A stretch of DNA of 64,000 bases from Planctellipticum variicoloris (lineage in GTDB: Bacteria; Planctomycetota; Planctomycetia; Planctomycetales; Planctomycetaceae): assembly GCF_030622045.1 (NCBI RefSeq), contig NZ_CP130886.1:4167557-4231556 (forward strand), given 5' to 3'. Each line of letters starts with the position of its first letter. Position 1 is the stretch's first letter. The notes beneath the pieces are model-generated. The model did not search any database. It was given only the letters and a program-made list of their open reading frames with translations, and was not told the DNA's origin. Of the stretch, positions 18,325-26,481 are shown one piece after another. The translations under genes were made by a program, and so were the position numbers.

Positions 18325-19872
18325 ATGTCTCAAGCTGACTTTGACTACATCGTCATCGGGGCCGGTTCGGCCGGTTGCGTCGTCGCCAATCGACTGAGCG
18401 AAGACCCGGCGACCCGGGTGCTGCTGCTGGAGGCCGGCGGGCCCGACGTGAAGCCCGAGATTCACGATCCGAAGGGGTTCGTGGGCCTGATGGGGTCGGA
18501 CGTCGACTACGCCTATATGTCCGAGCCCGAGCCCGGACTGGAAGGCCGACGCATCCGGTGCAACCGGGGCAAAACGCTGGGCGGCACGAGCGCCACGAAC
18601 GCGATGATCTTCATCCGCGGACATCGCCTCGACTTCGACCACTGGAACTACCTCGGGAACGAAGGCTGGAGCTACGAGGACGTCCTGCCGTACTTCCGGC
18701 GGTCCGAAGACTCCGACTTCGGACAGAACGAGTTCCGCGGCGCTGGCGGTCCGGTCACGCTCTGGCACTCGCCGCGATACGCCGACCCCTCTCCGGCTGC
18801 GACCGCGTTCGTGAACGCGGGAGTCGAGGCGGGATTCCGGGGCGGCAAGACCTGGGACTTCAACATCGACGCCGCCGAGCACTCGGTCGGGCACTATCAA
18901 TTCAACATCACCCGCGACCGCCAGCGGGCGAGCATGGCTGTTGCGTACCTCAACCCAATCCTCAGCCGACCGAACCTGACGATTGTCACTCGGGCTCAGG
19001 TGACGCGAGTGGTCCTGGACGGGGCTCGTGCGACGGGGGTCGAGTATCTGCTGGACGGGAAGCTGACGCAGGCTCGCGCCGCGGAAGAGATCGTCGTGAG
19101 CGCGGGAGCGTTCGATTCGCCGAAGCTGCTGATGCTTTCGGGCATCGGCGCTGCGGCCGAACTGCGAAAGCATGGCATTGAGCCGCGAGTCGATCTGCCG
19201 GGGGTCGGACAGAACCTGCAGGATCACCTGCTGATGCCGAACATGTTCCGGGCGAAGCAGCCGCAGCCGGTCCCGCCGCTGCTTGCGGAGGCGGGGATGC
19301 TCGAACGGACGCGTTCCGGATTGAGCGCCGCAGCGCCCGACCTGCAGATCAACTTCAACGCGACGATTCCGCAGATCGTTCCCGCGGATTGCCCGCCGCA
19401 CGATGGCAGCTTCACGATCATCACGATTCTCGTGAAGCCGCAGAGCACGGGGTTCGTGGCGCTTCGCGACGGCAATGCCGCTTCGGCTCCGGTGATTCAG
19501 AACAACTATCTGCAATGCGAAGCCGACATGCAGGTGCAGCTCAAGGCGATTGCCCTCTGTCGCGAGCTGGTGCACACGCGGGCGTTCGCCGGCATTCAGG
19601 ACGGCCAGCTCCTGCCGGGCGAGAACTCCAGCGAGTCCGAGCTGCGGCACTATGTCCGGACGCACGCATCCACCATCTGGCATCCGGTCGGCACGTGCAA
19701 GATGGGGCACGACCGTCTGGCGGTGGTCGACCCGCAGCTTCGCGTGCATGGCGTGGAAGGCCTGCGCGTCGCCGACGCCTCGATCATGCCGAGCATCGTC
19801 AGTGCAAATCCGAACGCGGCGATCATCATGATCGGCGAAAAGGCTTCAGATCTGATTCGAAAGAAGTCGTAG
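18325..19872 (+). CDS. GMC-family FAD oxidoreductase (choline dehydrogenase-like)
   Basis: 515 residues, normal for the family. The FAD-binding motif GAGSAG is at residues 12-17 and the second GMC signature follows as GKTLGGTSATNAMIFIRG. The substrate-binding cap is in the middle. The C-terminus has the catalytic His in IWHPVGTCKMG near residue 452 and the Asn in SANPNAA. Soluble, with no signal peptide. It oxidises an alcohol to an aldehyde or ketone, passing electrons to O2 or a carrier; similarity to BetA/AlkJ-type dehydrogenases does not fix the substrate. It is flanked by the aldo/keto reductase and the glyoxalase-fold gene on the same strand. Confidence 0.9.
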   Translation: MSQADFDYIVIGAGSAGCVVANRLSEDPATRVLLLEAGGPDVKPEIHDPKGFVGLMGSDVDYAYMSEPEPGLEGRRIRCNRGKTLGGTSATNAMIFIRGHRLDFDHWNYLGNEGWSYEDVLPYFRRSEDSDFGQNEFRGAGGPVTLWHSPRYADPSPAATAFVNAGVEAGFRGGKTWDFNIDAAEHSVGHYQFNITRDRQRASMAVAYLNPILSRPNLTIVTRAQVTRVVLDGARATGVEYLLDGKLTQARAAEEIVVSAGAFDSPKLLMLSGIGAAAELRKHGIEPRVDLPGVGQNLQDHLLMPNMFRAKQPQPVPPLLAEAGMLERTRSGLSAAAPDLQINFNATIPQIVPADCPPHDGSFTIITILVKPQSTGFVALRDGNAASAPVIQNNYLQCEADMQVQLKAIALCRELVHTRAFAGIQDGQLLPGENSSESELRHYVRTHASTIWHPVGTCKMGHDRLAVVDPQLRVHGVEGLRVADASIMPSIVSANPNAAIIMIGEKASDLIRKKS

Positions 19873-19943
19873 GCTCGACAGTTCCATGGCCCGTCACCCG
19901 GCGGCTGAGAGTGCCGCGATCCCCTGGATTACCGAGGAATACA

Positions 19944-20390
19944 ATGCAGTTTTCCCACGTGGCCCTCAACTGCCGCGACATGGCCGCCACCGAGCAGTTC
20001 TACTCGCAGCACTTCGGCTTCCGACGCGCGCGGGTCATTGACCTTGGCAGCGACCAGATCGTATTCCTCAAGTCGGGGAGCATGTATCTGGAACTGTTCC
20101 GGTCGACCGGGGAACCGCCCGCCGCTCCTCCCGAGAAGGACGGCCCCGCCTGGCCGGGCGTCCGTCATCTTGCGTTTCAGGTGGATGATGTCGACGCCGC
20201 GCTGGCGGAGATCGGCGACGACGCGGTTGTCACGCTGGGTCCGCTGAGCTTCGACTCTTTCATTCCTGGCTGGCGGACTGCCTGGGTGAAGGACCCCGAC
20301 GGCAACATTGTCGAAGTCAGCCAGGGATTTGTCGACGAGTTCGAGCTGGACGCCGTCGCGACGACATTGGAGCTGGCACTTCAGAAGTAA
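19944..20390 (+). CDS. VOC/glyoxalase-fold protein
   Basis: 148 residues; the ATG at 19944 follows GAGGA by 8 bases. Two beta-alpha-beta-beta-beta modules are visible. The four metal ligands of glyoxalase I-type proteins are in place: His in SHVALNC near residue 5, Glu in YLELF, His in VRHLAFQVDD and Glu in GNIVEV. It is therefore a probable metal-dependent lyase, isomerase or dioxygenase. It is the last gene of the plus-strand oxidative set, before a strong palindromic terminator. Confidence 0.82.
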   Translation: MQFSHVALNCRDMAATEQFYSQHFGFRRARVIDLGSDQIVFLKSGSMYLELFRSTGEPPAAPPEKDGPAWPGVRHLAFQVDDVDAALAEIGDDAVVTLGPLSFDSFIPGWRTAWVKDPDGNIVEVSQGFVDEFELDAVATTLELALQK

Positions 20391-21007
20391 GCCGGCTGAT
20401 GTTCAAAGCTCTGCTTTCGTTGCGTTCAAACGGCCTGCCGGACGTTCGAGAAATGCCGCGCACAGCCCGTTCACACCTGCGGCTCGCTCGCGGCCATATG
20501 TTTCACGAACCAGCAGGCTCCACCGGCCCGACTGATAGGGAGCTGGTCAACGAGCACAGGCTGCGGTCGTTCGTTTTCCACGCCGCGTCGGTCAAATTAG
20601 CGGGGCAATTCCGACGTCCCGTGTAAAGTACGAATCCAATTCAAGGCGGACCTCAGATTTCTAGAGGGACTGACCTCCGGCCCCGCAGCCATGGCTGCGG
20701 GGCCGGTTTCGTTGACTGACTCTGCCTCCGAAGCCGAGCCGGTCAGGAGAGTGCGGCTTCGGTGACAGGACGCCGCTCGACTCTCTTCATCTGGGGCGAC
20801 GCGATTCCGCCAGCAACTCGCGGCGGCTTTCCGGGACATCCAGATCCTATTGCGGCTCGAAATCGGCGCTGCGCAGGCGTCACACGGAAGCCGTGATTCA
20901 GGGGGCACGTTCTAGTCCAATACCTCCCACATCTCACGGCTGCGCCGATTTCACTGGCGTTGCGATCTCCTCCCCGTCGTCAGGCACATGAACGGAGAGA
21001 TTCCCCC
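20391..21007. other. Intergenic region with terminator
   Basis: About 600 bases between the VOC gene and the sulfatase pseudogene. A terminator-like palindrome lies at 20677-20706. The part nearest 21008 should be the old sulfatase leader, with purine-rich GGAGAGA before the ATG. No gene recognised. Confidence 0.5.
20677..20706 (+). terminator. 30-bp perfect GC-rich palindrome
   Basis: The arms ccggccccgcagcca and tggctgcggggccgg are exact reverse complements with no spacer and are followed by tttcg. This would end transcription of the plus-strand oxidoreductase set, whose last stop is about 290 bases upstream. Confidence 0.6.
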
Positions 21008-22495
21008 ATGGACCGAATCGTCCAATCCGTCGTTCTCACCGTCACCCTGCTGACTGGCGAGTCGGCCTGGTCACAGCAGACCAGGCCCAACATTGTCTAT
21101 ATCATGGCGGACGACCTGGGGAACGCCGGCCTTGGAGATCGTGGCGGAAACATCAAGACTCCGAATATCGACAAGCTCGCCACCGAAGGCGTGCGGCTGG
21201 AGTCATTCTACGGCCAGCCGGTCTGCACTCCCGCGCGAACCGCGCTCATGACCGGGCGATATCCGATGCGGTACGGCTTGCAGACGGTCGTCATCTTTCC
21301 GAGTCACTCCTACGGTTTGCCGACCGACGAGCGCACTTTGCCGCAGGCGCTCAAGGACGTCGGTTACAAGACTCTGATGGTCGGCAAACGGCACCTCGGA
21401 ACGCCGATAAGAAGTTCTGGCCGCAGAATCGCGGCTTCGATTATTTCTACGGGAACGTCATCGGCGAAGTCGACTACTTCACGCGCGAGCGAGGCGGCAT
21501 CATCGACTGGCAGCGCAACGGTACGTTTCTCAAAGAAGGCGGATATTACACGAAGCTCATTGGCGACGACGCGGTCAAACTCATTGATGAGCAGGACGGG
21601 AGCAGCCGTTCTTCCTCTACTTTGCGTCGCTGGCGCCTCATGCTCCCTACCAGGCGCCGGACGATTACATCAGACAGCATGCTTCCGCGAAGGACGAAAT
21701 CTGGCGCACGTACGCCGGGATGATCACATGCCCTGATGACCAGATCGGGCGAGTCGTTTCCGCGCTGGAAAAGAAGGGCGTCCGCAACAACACGATCATT
21801 CACTTTTCCAGCAATAACGGAGGAGCAATCAATGCCATGTTTGCCACTGGAGCGCGCTCGCCCGAAGAGCGAAACGAGAGCGGCGGCGTCGGTCTGGGCG
21901 CCAAACCTCCCGCTTCCAATGGCCAGCTCCGTGGCGGCAAAGCGTCGCTGCACGAGGGGGGCGTGCGAGTTCCGGCGTTCGTCAACTGGCCGGGCGAGCT
22001 CCATCCGCGGACGGTGAATGAGCCCGTGCATATGGTCGATGTCATGCCCACGCTCCTGAATCGCGCAGGGGGGGAAACGGAGCGACGATCATCCGTTCGA
22101 CGGTAAAGACTTGTGGCCGACAATCGCCGAACGGAAGCCGTCCCCGAACGAGGACATTCTAATCCAGGTGGAGGCGATCCGTGGCGCCGTCCGCAAAGGC
22201 GATTGGAAGCTCATCAGACTTGCGACTCTCCCGGGCAAAACGGAGCTCTATAACCTCGCGAAGGATCCGTGTGAAACAACCAATGTCGCGGAGCAGAATC
22301 CGGAAATCGTCCGCGATCTTCAGGCACGGCTGATACCGTACGCCCGTGAGCAGAAACCGGCCGAGCGGATCAGGCTCAGCCACAATTCGTCGGATATCAA
22401 GGCAAGACCGCCTTCGACCCCGACTTCGATATTGACGACGGAGGCCTGCCTCACGACAAGCCGCCGCTTCCGAAAGAGTGCACGATCCGATTGAC
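21008..22495 (+). pseudogene. Frameshifted sulfatase (S1-type) pseudogene
   Basis: The reading begins at ATG 21008 with a signal peptide and the sulfatase start RPNIVYIMADDLG. The formylglycine motif CTPAR is present in PVCTPARTALMTGRYP. The frame then breaks near 21410 (loss of a G, after which DKKFWPQNRGFDYFYGNV continues in another frame), again near 21600 (before FFLYFASLAPHAPY), near 22075 in a run of seven G (before DGKDLWPTIAERK) and near 22400. The conserved GKWHLG is GKRHLG here. Several independent breaks mean decay, not a single sequencing error. It lies directly beside the element junction. The intact ancestor would have been an exported arylsulfatase. Confidence 0.85.
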
Positions 22496-22587
22496 AGAGG
22501 ATCGCACGAGTTTCTGTGAACTCCTTTCGACGCCATTGGCTGTCGGACGCTGTCGCGCGAGCGCGACTTCGATCCGTAAAAGCGAAA

Positions 22588-22627
22588 ACCCCTCCGAGGA
22601 TGTCCAATTGGACATCCTCGGAGGGGT
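22588..22627 (-). terminator. 40-bp perfect palindrome, tRNA terminator
   Basis: Arms acccctccgaggatgtccaa and ttggacatcctcggaggggt are exact complements. Read on the minus strand, the hairpin follows the tRNA 3' end by a few bases and is followed by TTTTCGCTTTT. This is a Rho-independent terminator for the host tRNA-Pro gene, left outside the element by integration. Confidence 0.8.
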
Positions 22628-22631
22628 GCGA

Positions 22632-22674
22632 GTCGGGATGACAGGATTTGAACCTGCGACCTCTACGTCCCGAA
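22632..22674 (-). repeat. attL: 43-bp direct repeat, 3' half of tRNA-Pro(CGG)
   Basis: Identical to 52,980-53,022. Read on the minus strand it holds the anticodon loop TTCGGGA, the 3' anticodon stem CGTAG, variable loop AGGTC, T arm GCAGG-TTCAAAT-CCTGT and the 3' acceptor strand CATCCCG plus A. The 5' half does not follow on the element side, so this is a tRNA fragment, not a gene. Integration into tRNA 3' halves is a standard choice for tyrosine recombinases. Confidence 0.88.
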
Positions 22675-22886
22675 CGAGTCGGCACAGGGTTCCAAATGAG
22701 ACCCCGTCAGCACTTACGGCGACGAATGTAGGCCGTTGCACCACTGGTTGCACTCGCGAAGCCGTTTCTGCGAACGAGCGGCCCGCTGGAGACTTCGCTG
22801 CCGCCCTGGCGATGATTGCCGCCCTGCCCCTCTCGGATGTGGAACGGGCAAACGCGGTCCGGCGGTTGCTTTCCGGCTGGAAGTGA
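22675..22886 (+). other. Detached 3' coding segment of the element's integrase
   Basis: The plus-strand frame passing through attL continues for 70 codons to a stop at 22,886 and ends in a helix-like sequence (LAMIAALPLSDVERANAVRRLL). The integrase frame enters attR in the same phase. In the excised circle the two would join, so this segment is probably the integrase C-terminal tail in that form. Two TTGCAC-containing repeats lie at 22,735-22,752 within it. Confidence 0.55.
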
Positions 22887-23178
22887 GGTTCGGCGGCGGG
22901 CATCTCAGTCCGCGCGGCATTGAGAAGGTACGAGCTGACGGACCGTTCGAGGGGAACCGGCCTCTCTCAATCTTGGCCCGCCAAGTCGACAATCCTTTCA
23001 GTCGAATCGTCCCCGTTCGATTCGGTCGCTTCGCCCCAGTTCCGCGGACGTTTCGAGATCACAAGCCCGCGGCACTTGCTACTCCCCCCTGATGGGTTGT
23101 ACGGTTGTTGCACTGCACAGAGTTAAGCGGCGCTGAACTGGGAGGGGACCTCCCGCTTTAACCGGTGGGAGAATCTCG
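22887..23178. promoter_or_regulatory. Leader of the defence operon
   Basis: About 290 bases between the integrase tail segment and the SNF2 gene. The promoter of the plus-strand defence operon should lie here. TTGTTGCACTGCA at 23,103 resembles the TTGCAC repeats nearer attL. I cannot assign -35/-10 boxes with confidence. GGTGGGAG precedes the GTG start. Confidence 0.35.
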
Positions 23179-26100
23179 GTGTCTCGATCCGTTTCGATTC
23201 CCGAAGTCGGCCAGGCCGTTAGAGTTAGGAATCGCCTTGCCACGGTCAGGGCCGTCGAACCTTACGATAGCAGACTGCCGGACGGTCGCCTTCATATCGT
23301 CGAACTCGAATACCTGGACGATTTTCGGTACCCGGAGTCAGAACAACTCCTCTGGGAAGTAGAAGCGACTGCTGAGCCGCTCGGGAAAACGACCCTGCCC
23401 AGCGTGGACGCGAATCGTCCAGATAGTCCAGGAGCACTCCAGGCGTTCGTCAACGCTCACCGCTGGACCCGCCTCAACCGACTGCGAGAGAAGGACGGTA
23501 TCGAGGACGAGCCGCTGTTGGGAGTCTGGAATTCGGCAATTCAGGTTCATCCGTACCAGTTGGAGCCGGTGATTCGTGCGCTCTCGATGCCCCGCGTCAG
23601 TCTGCTTCTGGCGGACGGAGTGGGGCTTGGAAAGACGATCCAATCCGGGTTGGTGCTGGAAGAACTGCTGCTCCGGCGGCGAATCCGCCGCATTCTCGTC
23701 GTCTGCCCGGCGATGCTTCAGCGCCAGTGGAAGTACGAACTGCGGCGGAAGTTCAATCTCGACTTCGAGCTGATCGATTCAGATTCGACCTTTCAGCTTC
23801 GCCGCCGCATGGGCATCGACACGAATCCCTGGAAAGCATTCCCGCGGATCATCACGTCGATGGATTACCTGCGGATGCCGGACGTGCTCCAACAGTTCCT
23901 GCAGGCGTCGGATGCCGGTCCCGAAGCCGAATCCAATGGACGCGCCCTGCCCCACGCCCCGTGGGATCTGATGATCGTCGACGAGTGCCATCATTTCGCC
24001 CCTCAGAGCGGAAGTCGGACGAGTCAACGAACCCGGATGTTGCGGGAAATCCGCTTCCTATTCGAACACCGGATATTTGCCTCGGCGACACCGCACAACG
24101 GCAAGACCGTTTCGTTCACCGGTCTGCTCGAACTGCTCGACCCCATTCGATTTCAGATGGCGGTCGAGATGGACGAGACCGACCGGAACAATTTGAAAGA
24201 AGTCCGTATCCGGCGGCTGAAGGACGACATCAACAAGAGTTCGTTTCGCCCTCCGTTTGCCGAGCAGTTGCCGCCGATTCAATTGCCGATCAAACTCTCA
24301 CCCAAAGAGTCGGCGCTCTACGATGCGCTGCGGGAATACCGCAACCACGGACAGGCAGCCCTTGCCAAGGCTTCCGCGGGAGAACGCTGGCTTGGGCAAT
24401 TCATCTACTCGCTGCTCACGAAGCGGCTGCTATCGTGCCCCTATGCATTCGCGCGAACCTGGTGGCGGCACGTCGAGGAGGAAGCTCCGGACGACTCCAG
24501 GACGCTGTTCGACATGGCCCGTGTGTCGGCAGAACGGGCCGAAGAGCAGACCAAGAGCGACGACGAGCGGTCTCTCCTGGAAGACGACGCTGCCCGGTAC
24601 AGCGGCGCTTACTTCCGATCCCACGGGAATTCCATCAGCGATCTGCAGGGCCGGGTGAAGCGGGCTCTTGAAGCCCTCGGCTACGATCGTAGGACGGCCG
24701 AAGACCCTGGCAAGTTGCCAGCGCTCGCCAAGAAATCAGATTCGAAGACGGAAGCTCTCGTCGATTGGATCGAAAAGAACCTCTTCGCCGAAGGCGTGCT
24801 TCGCGACGACGAGCGGCTGATCGTCTTTACGGAATACAAGGAAACGCTGTTCTTTCTGGAGCAGCGGTTGCTGCAGGTGCCGGGATTTGACAAGAACACG
24901 CTGCGTTTGCTCTACGGCGGCATGAGCCCGGATGACTTTGAGGCTGTCAAAGGCGAATTCGAGGACAAGACTTCGGCCGCACGACTCCTGCTGGCGACCG
25001 ATGCCGCCTCCGAAGGCATCAACATGCAGGAGGAATGCCGCTGGATCATCCACTACGACATCCCGTGGTCCCCTTCGAAGATCGTGCAACGGAACGGGCG
25101 CGTCTCCCGTCATGGGCAGACCCGCGACGTGTCAGTCCATTATTTCTGCTCCAGCGAAGATGAGGATCTCGACTTCCTCGCATACGTTGCCAAGAAAGTC
25201 AGCACGATTAAGGACGATCTGGGAAGTGTCGAACGGGTCTTTGACGCGGCCATTCACCGGCACTTCGAGGGGCGAAAAATCGAACAGCGACAGATCGATT
25301 TTGCCGTCCAGGACGAGATTAAGAAGAGCCCTGAAGGGGTTGACCTGGGCCATTCCTCAGAGAGCGACATCCGCGACCTGGAGAGGCGTGCCCGACAACT
25401 GCTCGAAGGGACTGATGCCCGGCTGGGAATTTCTCCCGAGGCGCTGGTGCAGATTCTGCGAACTGCGATTGCCGTGGAAGGTCAAGGGGCACTGGACGAC
25501 ATTCCGGACCGGCCTGGCTTCTATCGACTGAGGCCCCCGCCGCGCTGGGAGGGACTGACGCGCCAGACCCTCACCGTCGGGTCCCGTACGGATCGTATGG
25601 AGCTGTGTTTCGATGCCGCCGCCGTGGAGGAAGAAATCTCCGGTCGGCGCATCATGCGACTCAAGAAGCATCAGGTCCTGATGCGGCTCGGTCACCCGCT
25701 GATGCGTCAGGCGATGGCGACACTGTCCCGTCAGTTGCATGAACCACTGGGGAATGACGCCGTTTTCCGCTGGTCGATAGCGGCTCTCCACCGCTCCGGT
25801 TTCGATGCCCTGCTGGTGTTTCATTACACCGTCACCGCCATCAATGAACTGCGAGAGCCATTGCACGATGAGGTCTTCTCGACGGTCCTGCGGATTGAAG
25901 GCGACCGGTTGTCTCCCGTCGACGATGACTTCGAGCGGCTCGTGCTTGGGAGCGAGTTTCTGCCGGTCAAATCTGCGGAACGCCGGGATGGCTGGGTGCG
26001 GACGATTCGGAGTCACTGGTTCCAGCACAGGGGCGAACTCGAAGCTCTGCTGAAGCGGCAGGAGGGAGAAATTCGCCTGGTGCTGGAACGCCGGGCACAG

Positions 26101-26481
26101 GTGACGCTGCAACGGGAACTGGACGCCGAGGCAGAAAGCTACCGTTATCGACTCAAGGAACTTCAGGACCGCAGCCGCGAACAGGAATTGAGCAAACTGG
26201 CCAAGGAACTGCTGCGAGAGCAGGCGGAAGCCCAGCAGCCGCAACTGTTCGAAGAAATTCAGGAAGATGCCAAATTGCGGGTGCAGGACATCGAAGAGCA
26301 GATGAACGTGCTGCGCCAGGACGTGGATCGGACGAGGCACCTGCTCACGAAGGAGCGGGATCACCGCTTGAATACCGTTCTGCCGAAGCGATTCACACTT
26401 CTGGACGGCTCGACTGGCGTCCGAGTTCTGCCGCTCGCTCTGACGTACCTCATCCCGGCCACGGCGGAGGATCTTCGCTAA
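23179..26481 (+). CDS. SNF2-family helicase, DrmD-like
   Basis: 1,100 residues from a GTG start. An N-terminal beta-rich domain (1-100) precedes an SNF2/RapA-type ATPase: Walker A DGVGLGKT near residue 147, motif II DECH near 267, motif III SATPHNG near 302, then a large insertion and a helicase C domain with GGMS, ATDAASEGIN and QRNGRVSRHGQT (motif VI, near 635). The C-terminal 250 residues are coiled-coil and Glu/Gln/Arg rich. Length, RapA-like layout and the partner methylase directly downstream match DrmD of class 1 DISARM. It would translocate on DNA with ATP as part of a phage-restriction complex. Its stop overlaps the next start (TAATG), so the two are translationally coupled. Confidence 0.85.
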   Translation: MSRSVSIPEVGQAVRVRNRLATVRAVEPYDSRLPDGRLHIVELEYLDDFRYPESEQLLWEVEATAEPLGKTTLPSVDANRPDSPGALQAFVNAHRWTRLNRLREKDGIEDEPLLGVWNSAIQVHPYQLEPVIRALSMPRVSLLLADGVGLGKTIQSGLVLEELLLRRRIRRILVVCPAMLQRQWKYELRRKFNLDFELIDSDSTFQLRRRMGIDTNPWKAFPRIITSMDYLRMPDVLQQFLQASDAGPEAESNGRALPHAPWDLMIVDECHHFAPQSGSRTSQRTRMLREIRFLFEHRIFASATPHNGKTVSFTGLLELLDPIRFQMAVEMDETDRNNLKEVRIRRLKDDINKSSFRPPFAEQLPPIQLPIKLSPKESALYDALREYRNHGQAALAKASAGERWLGQFIYSLLTKRLLSCPYAFARTWWRHVEEEAPDDSRTLFDMARVSAERAEEQTKSDDERSLLEDDAARYSGAYFRSHGNSISDLQGRVKRALEALGYDRRTAEDPGKLPALAKKSDSKTEALVDWIEKNLFAEGVLRDDERLIVFTEYKETLFFLEQRLLQVPGFDKNTLRLLYGGMSPDDFEAVKGEFEDKTSAARLLLATDAASEGINMQEECRWIIHYDIPWSPSKIVQRNGRVSRHGQTRDVSVHYFCSSEDEDLDFLAYVAKKVSTIKDDLGSVERVFDAAIHRHFEGRKIEQRQIDFAVQDEIKKSPEGVDLGHSSESDIRDLERRARQLLEGTDARLGISPEALVQILRTAIAVEGQGALDDIPDRPGFYRLRPPPRWEGLTRQTLTVGSRTDRMELCFDAAAVEEEISGRRIMRLKKHQVLMRLGHPLMRQAMATLSRQLHEPLGNDAVFRWSIAALHRSGFDALLVFHYTVTAINELREPLHDEVFSTVLRIEGDRLSPVDDDFERLVLGSEFLPVKSAERRDGWVRTIRSHWFQHRGELEALLKRQEGEIRLVLERRAQVTLQRELDAEAESYRYRLKELQDRSREQELSKLAKELLREQAEAQQPQLFEEIQEDAKLRVQDIEEQMNVLRQDVDRTRHLLTKERDHRLNTVLPKRFTLLDGSTGVRVLPLALTYLIPATAEDLR

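Noticed and set aside
18304-19749. 481-codon minus-strand frame opposite the GMC oxidoreductase
   Set aside because: Arg/His-rich with no motif; the plus strand has the FAD and active-site signatures.
22632-22674. Complete tRNA-Pro gene at attL or attR
   Set aside because: Only the part from the anticodon loop to the discriminator is present in each copy; the D arm and 5' acceptor strand are missing on both sides.
22451-22903. Minus-strand protein with GSNPVIPT motif, and a similar one at 52,847-53,098
   Set aside because: The shared peptide is just the translated tRNA fragment; it does not indicate a protein family.
23179-26481. BREX or canonical type I restriction system
   Set aside because: No BrxC/PglZ/BrxL or HsdR/HsdS proteins are present; the ATPase is SNF2/RapA-like.
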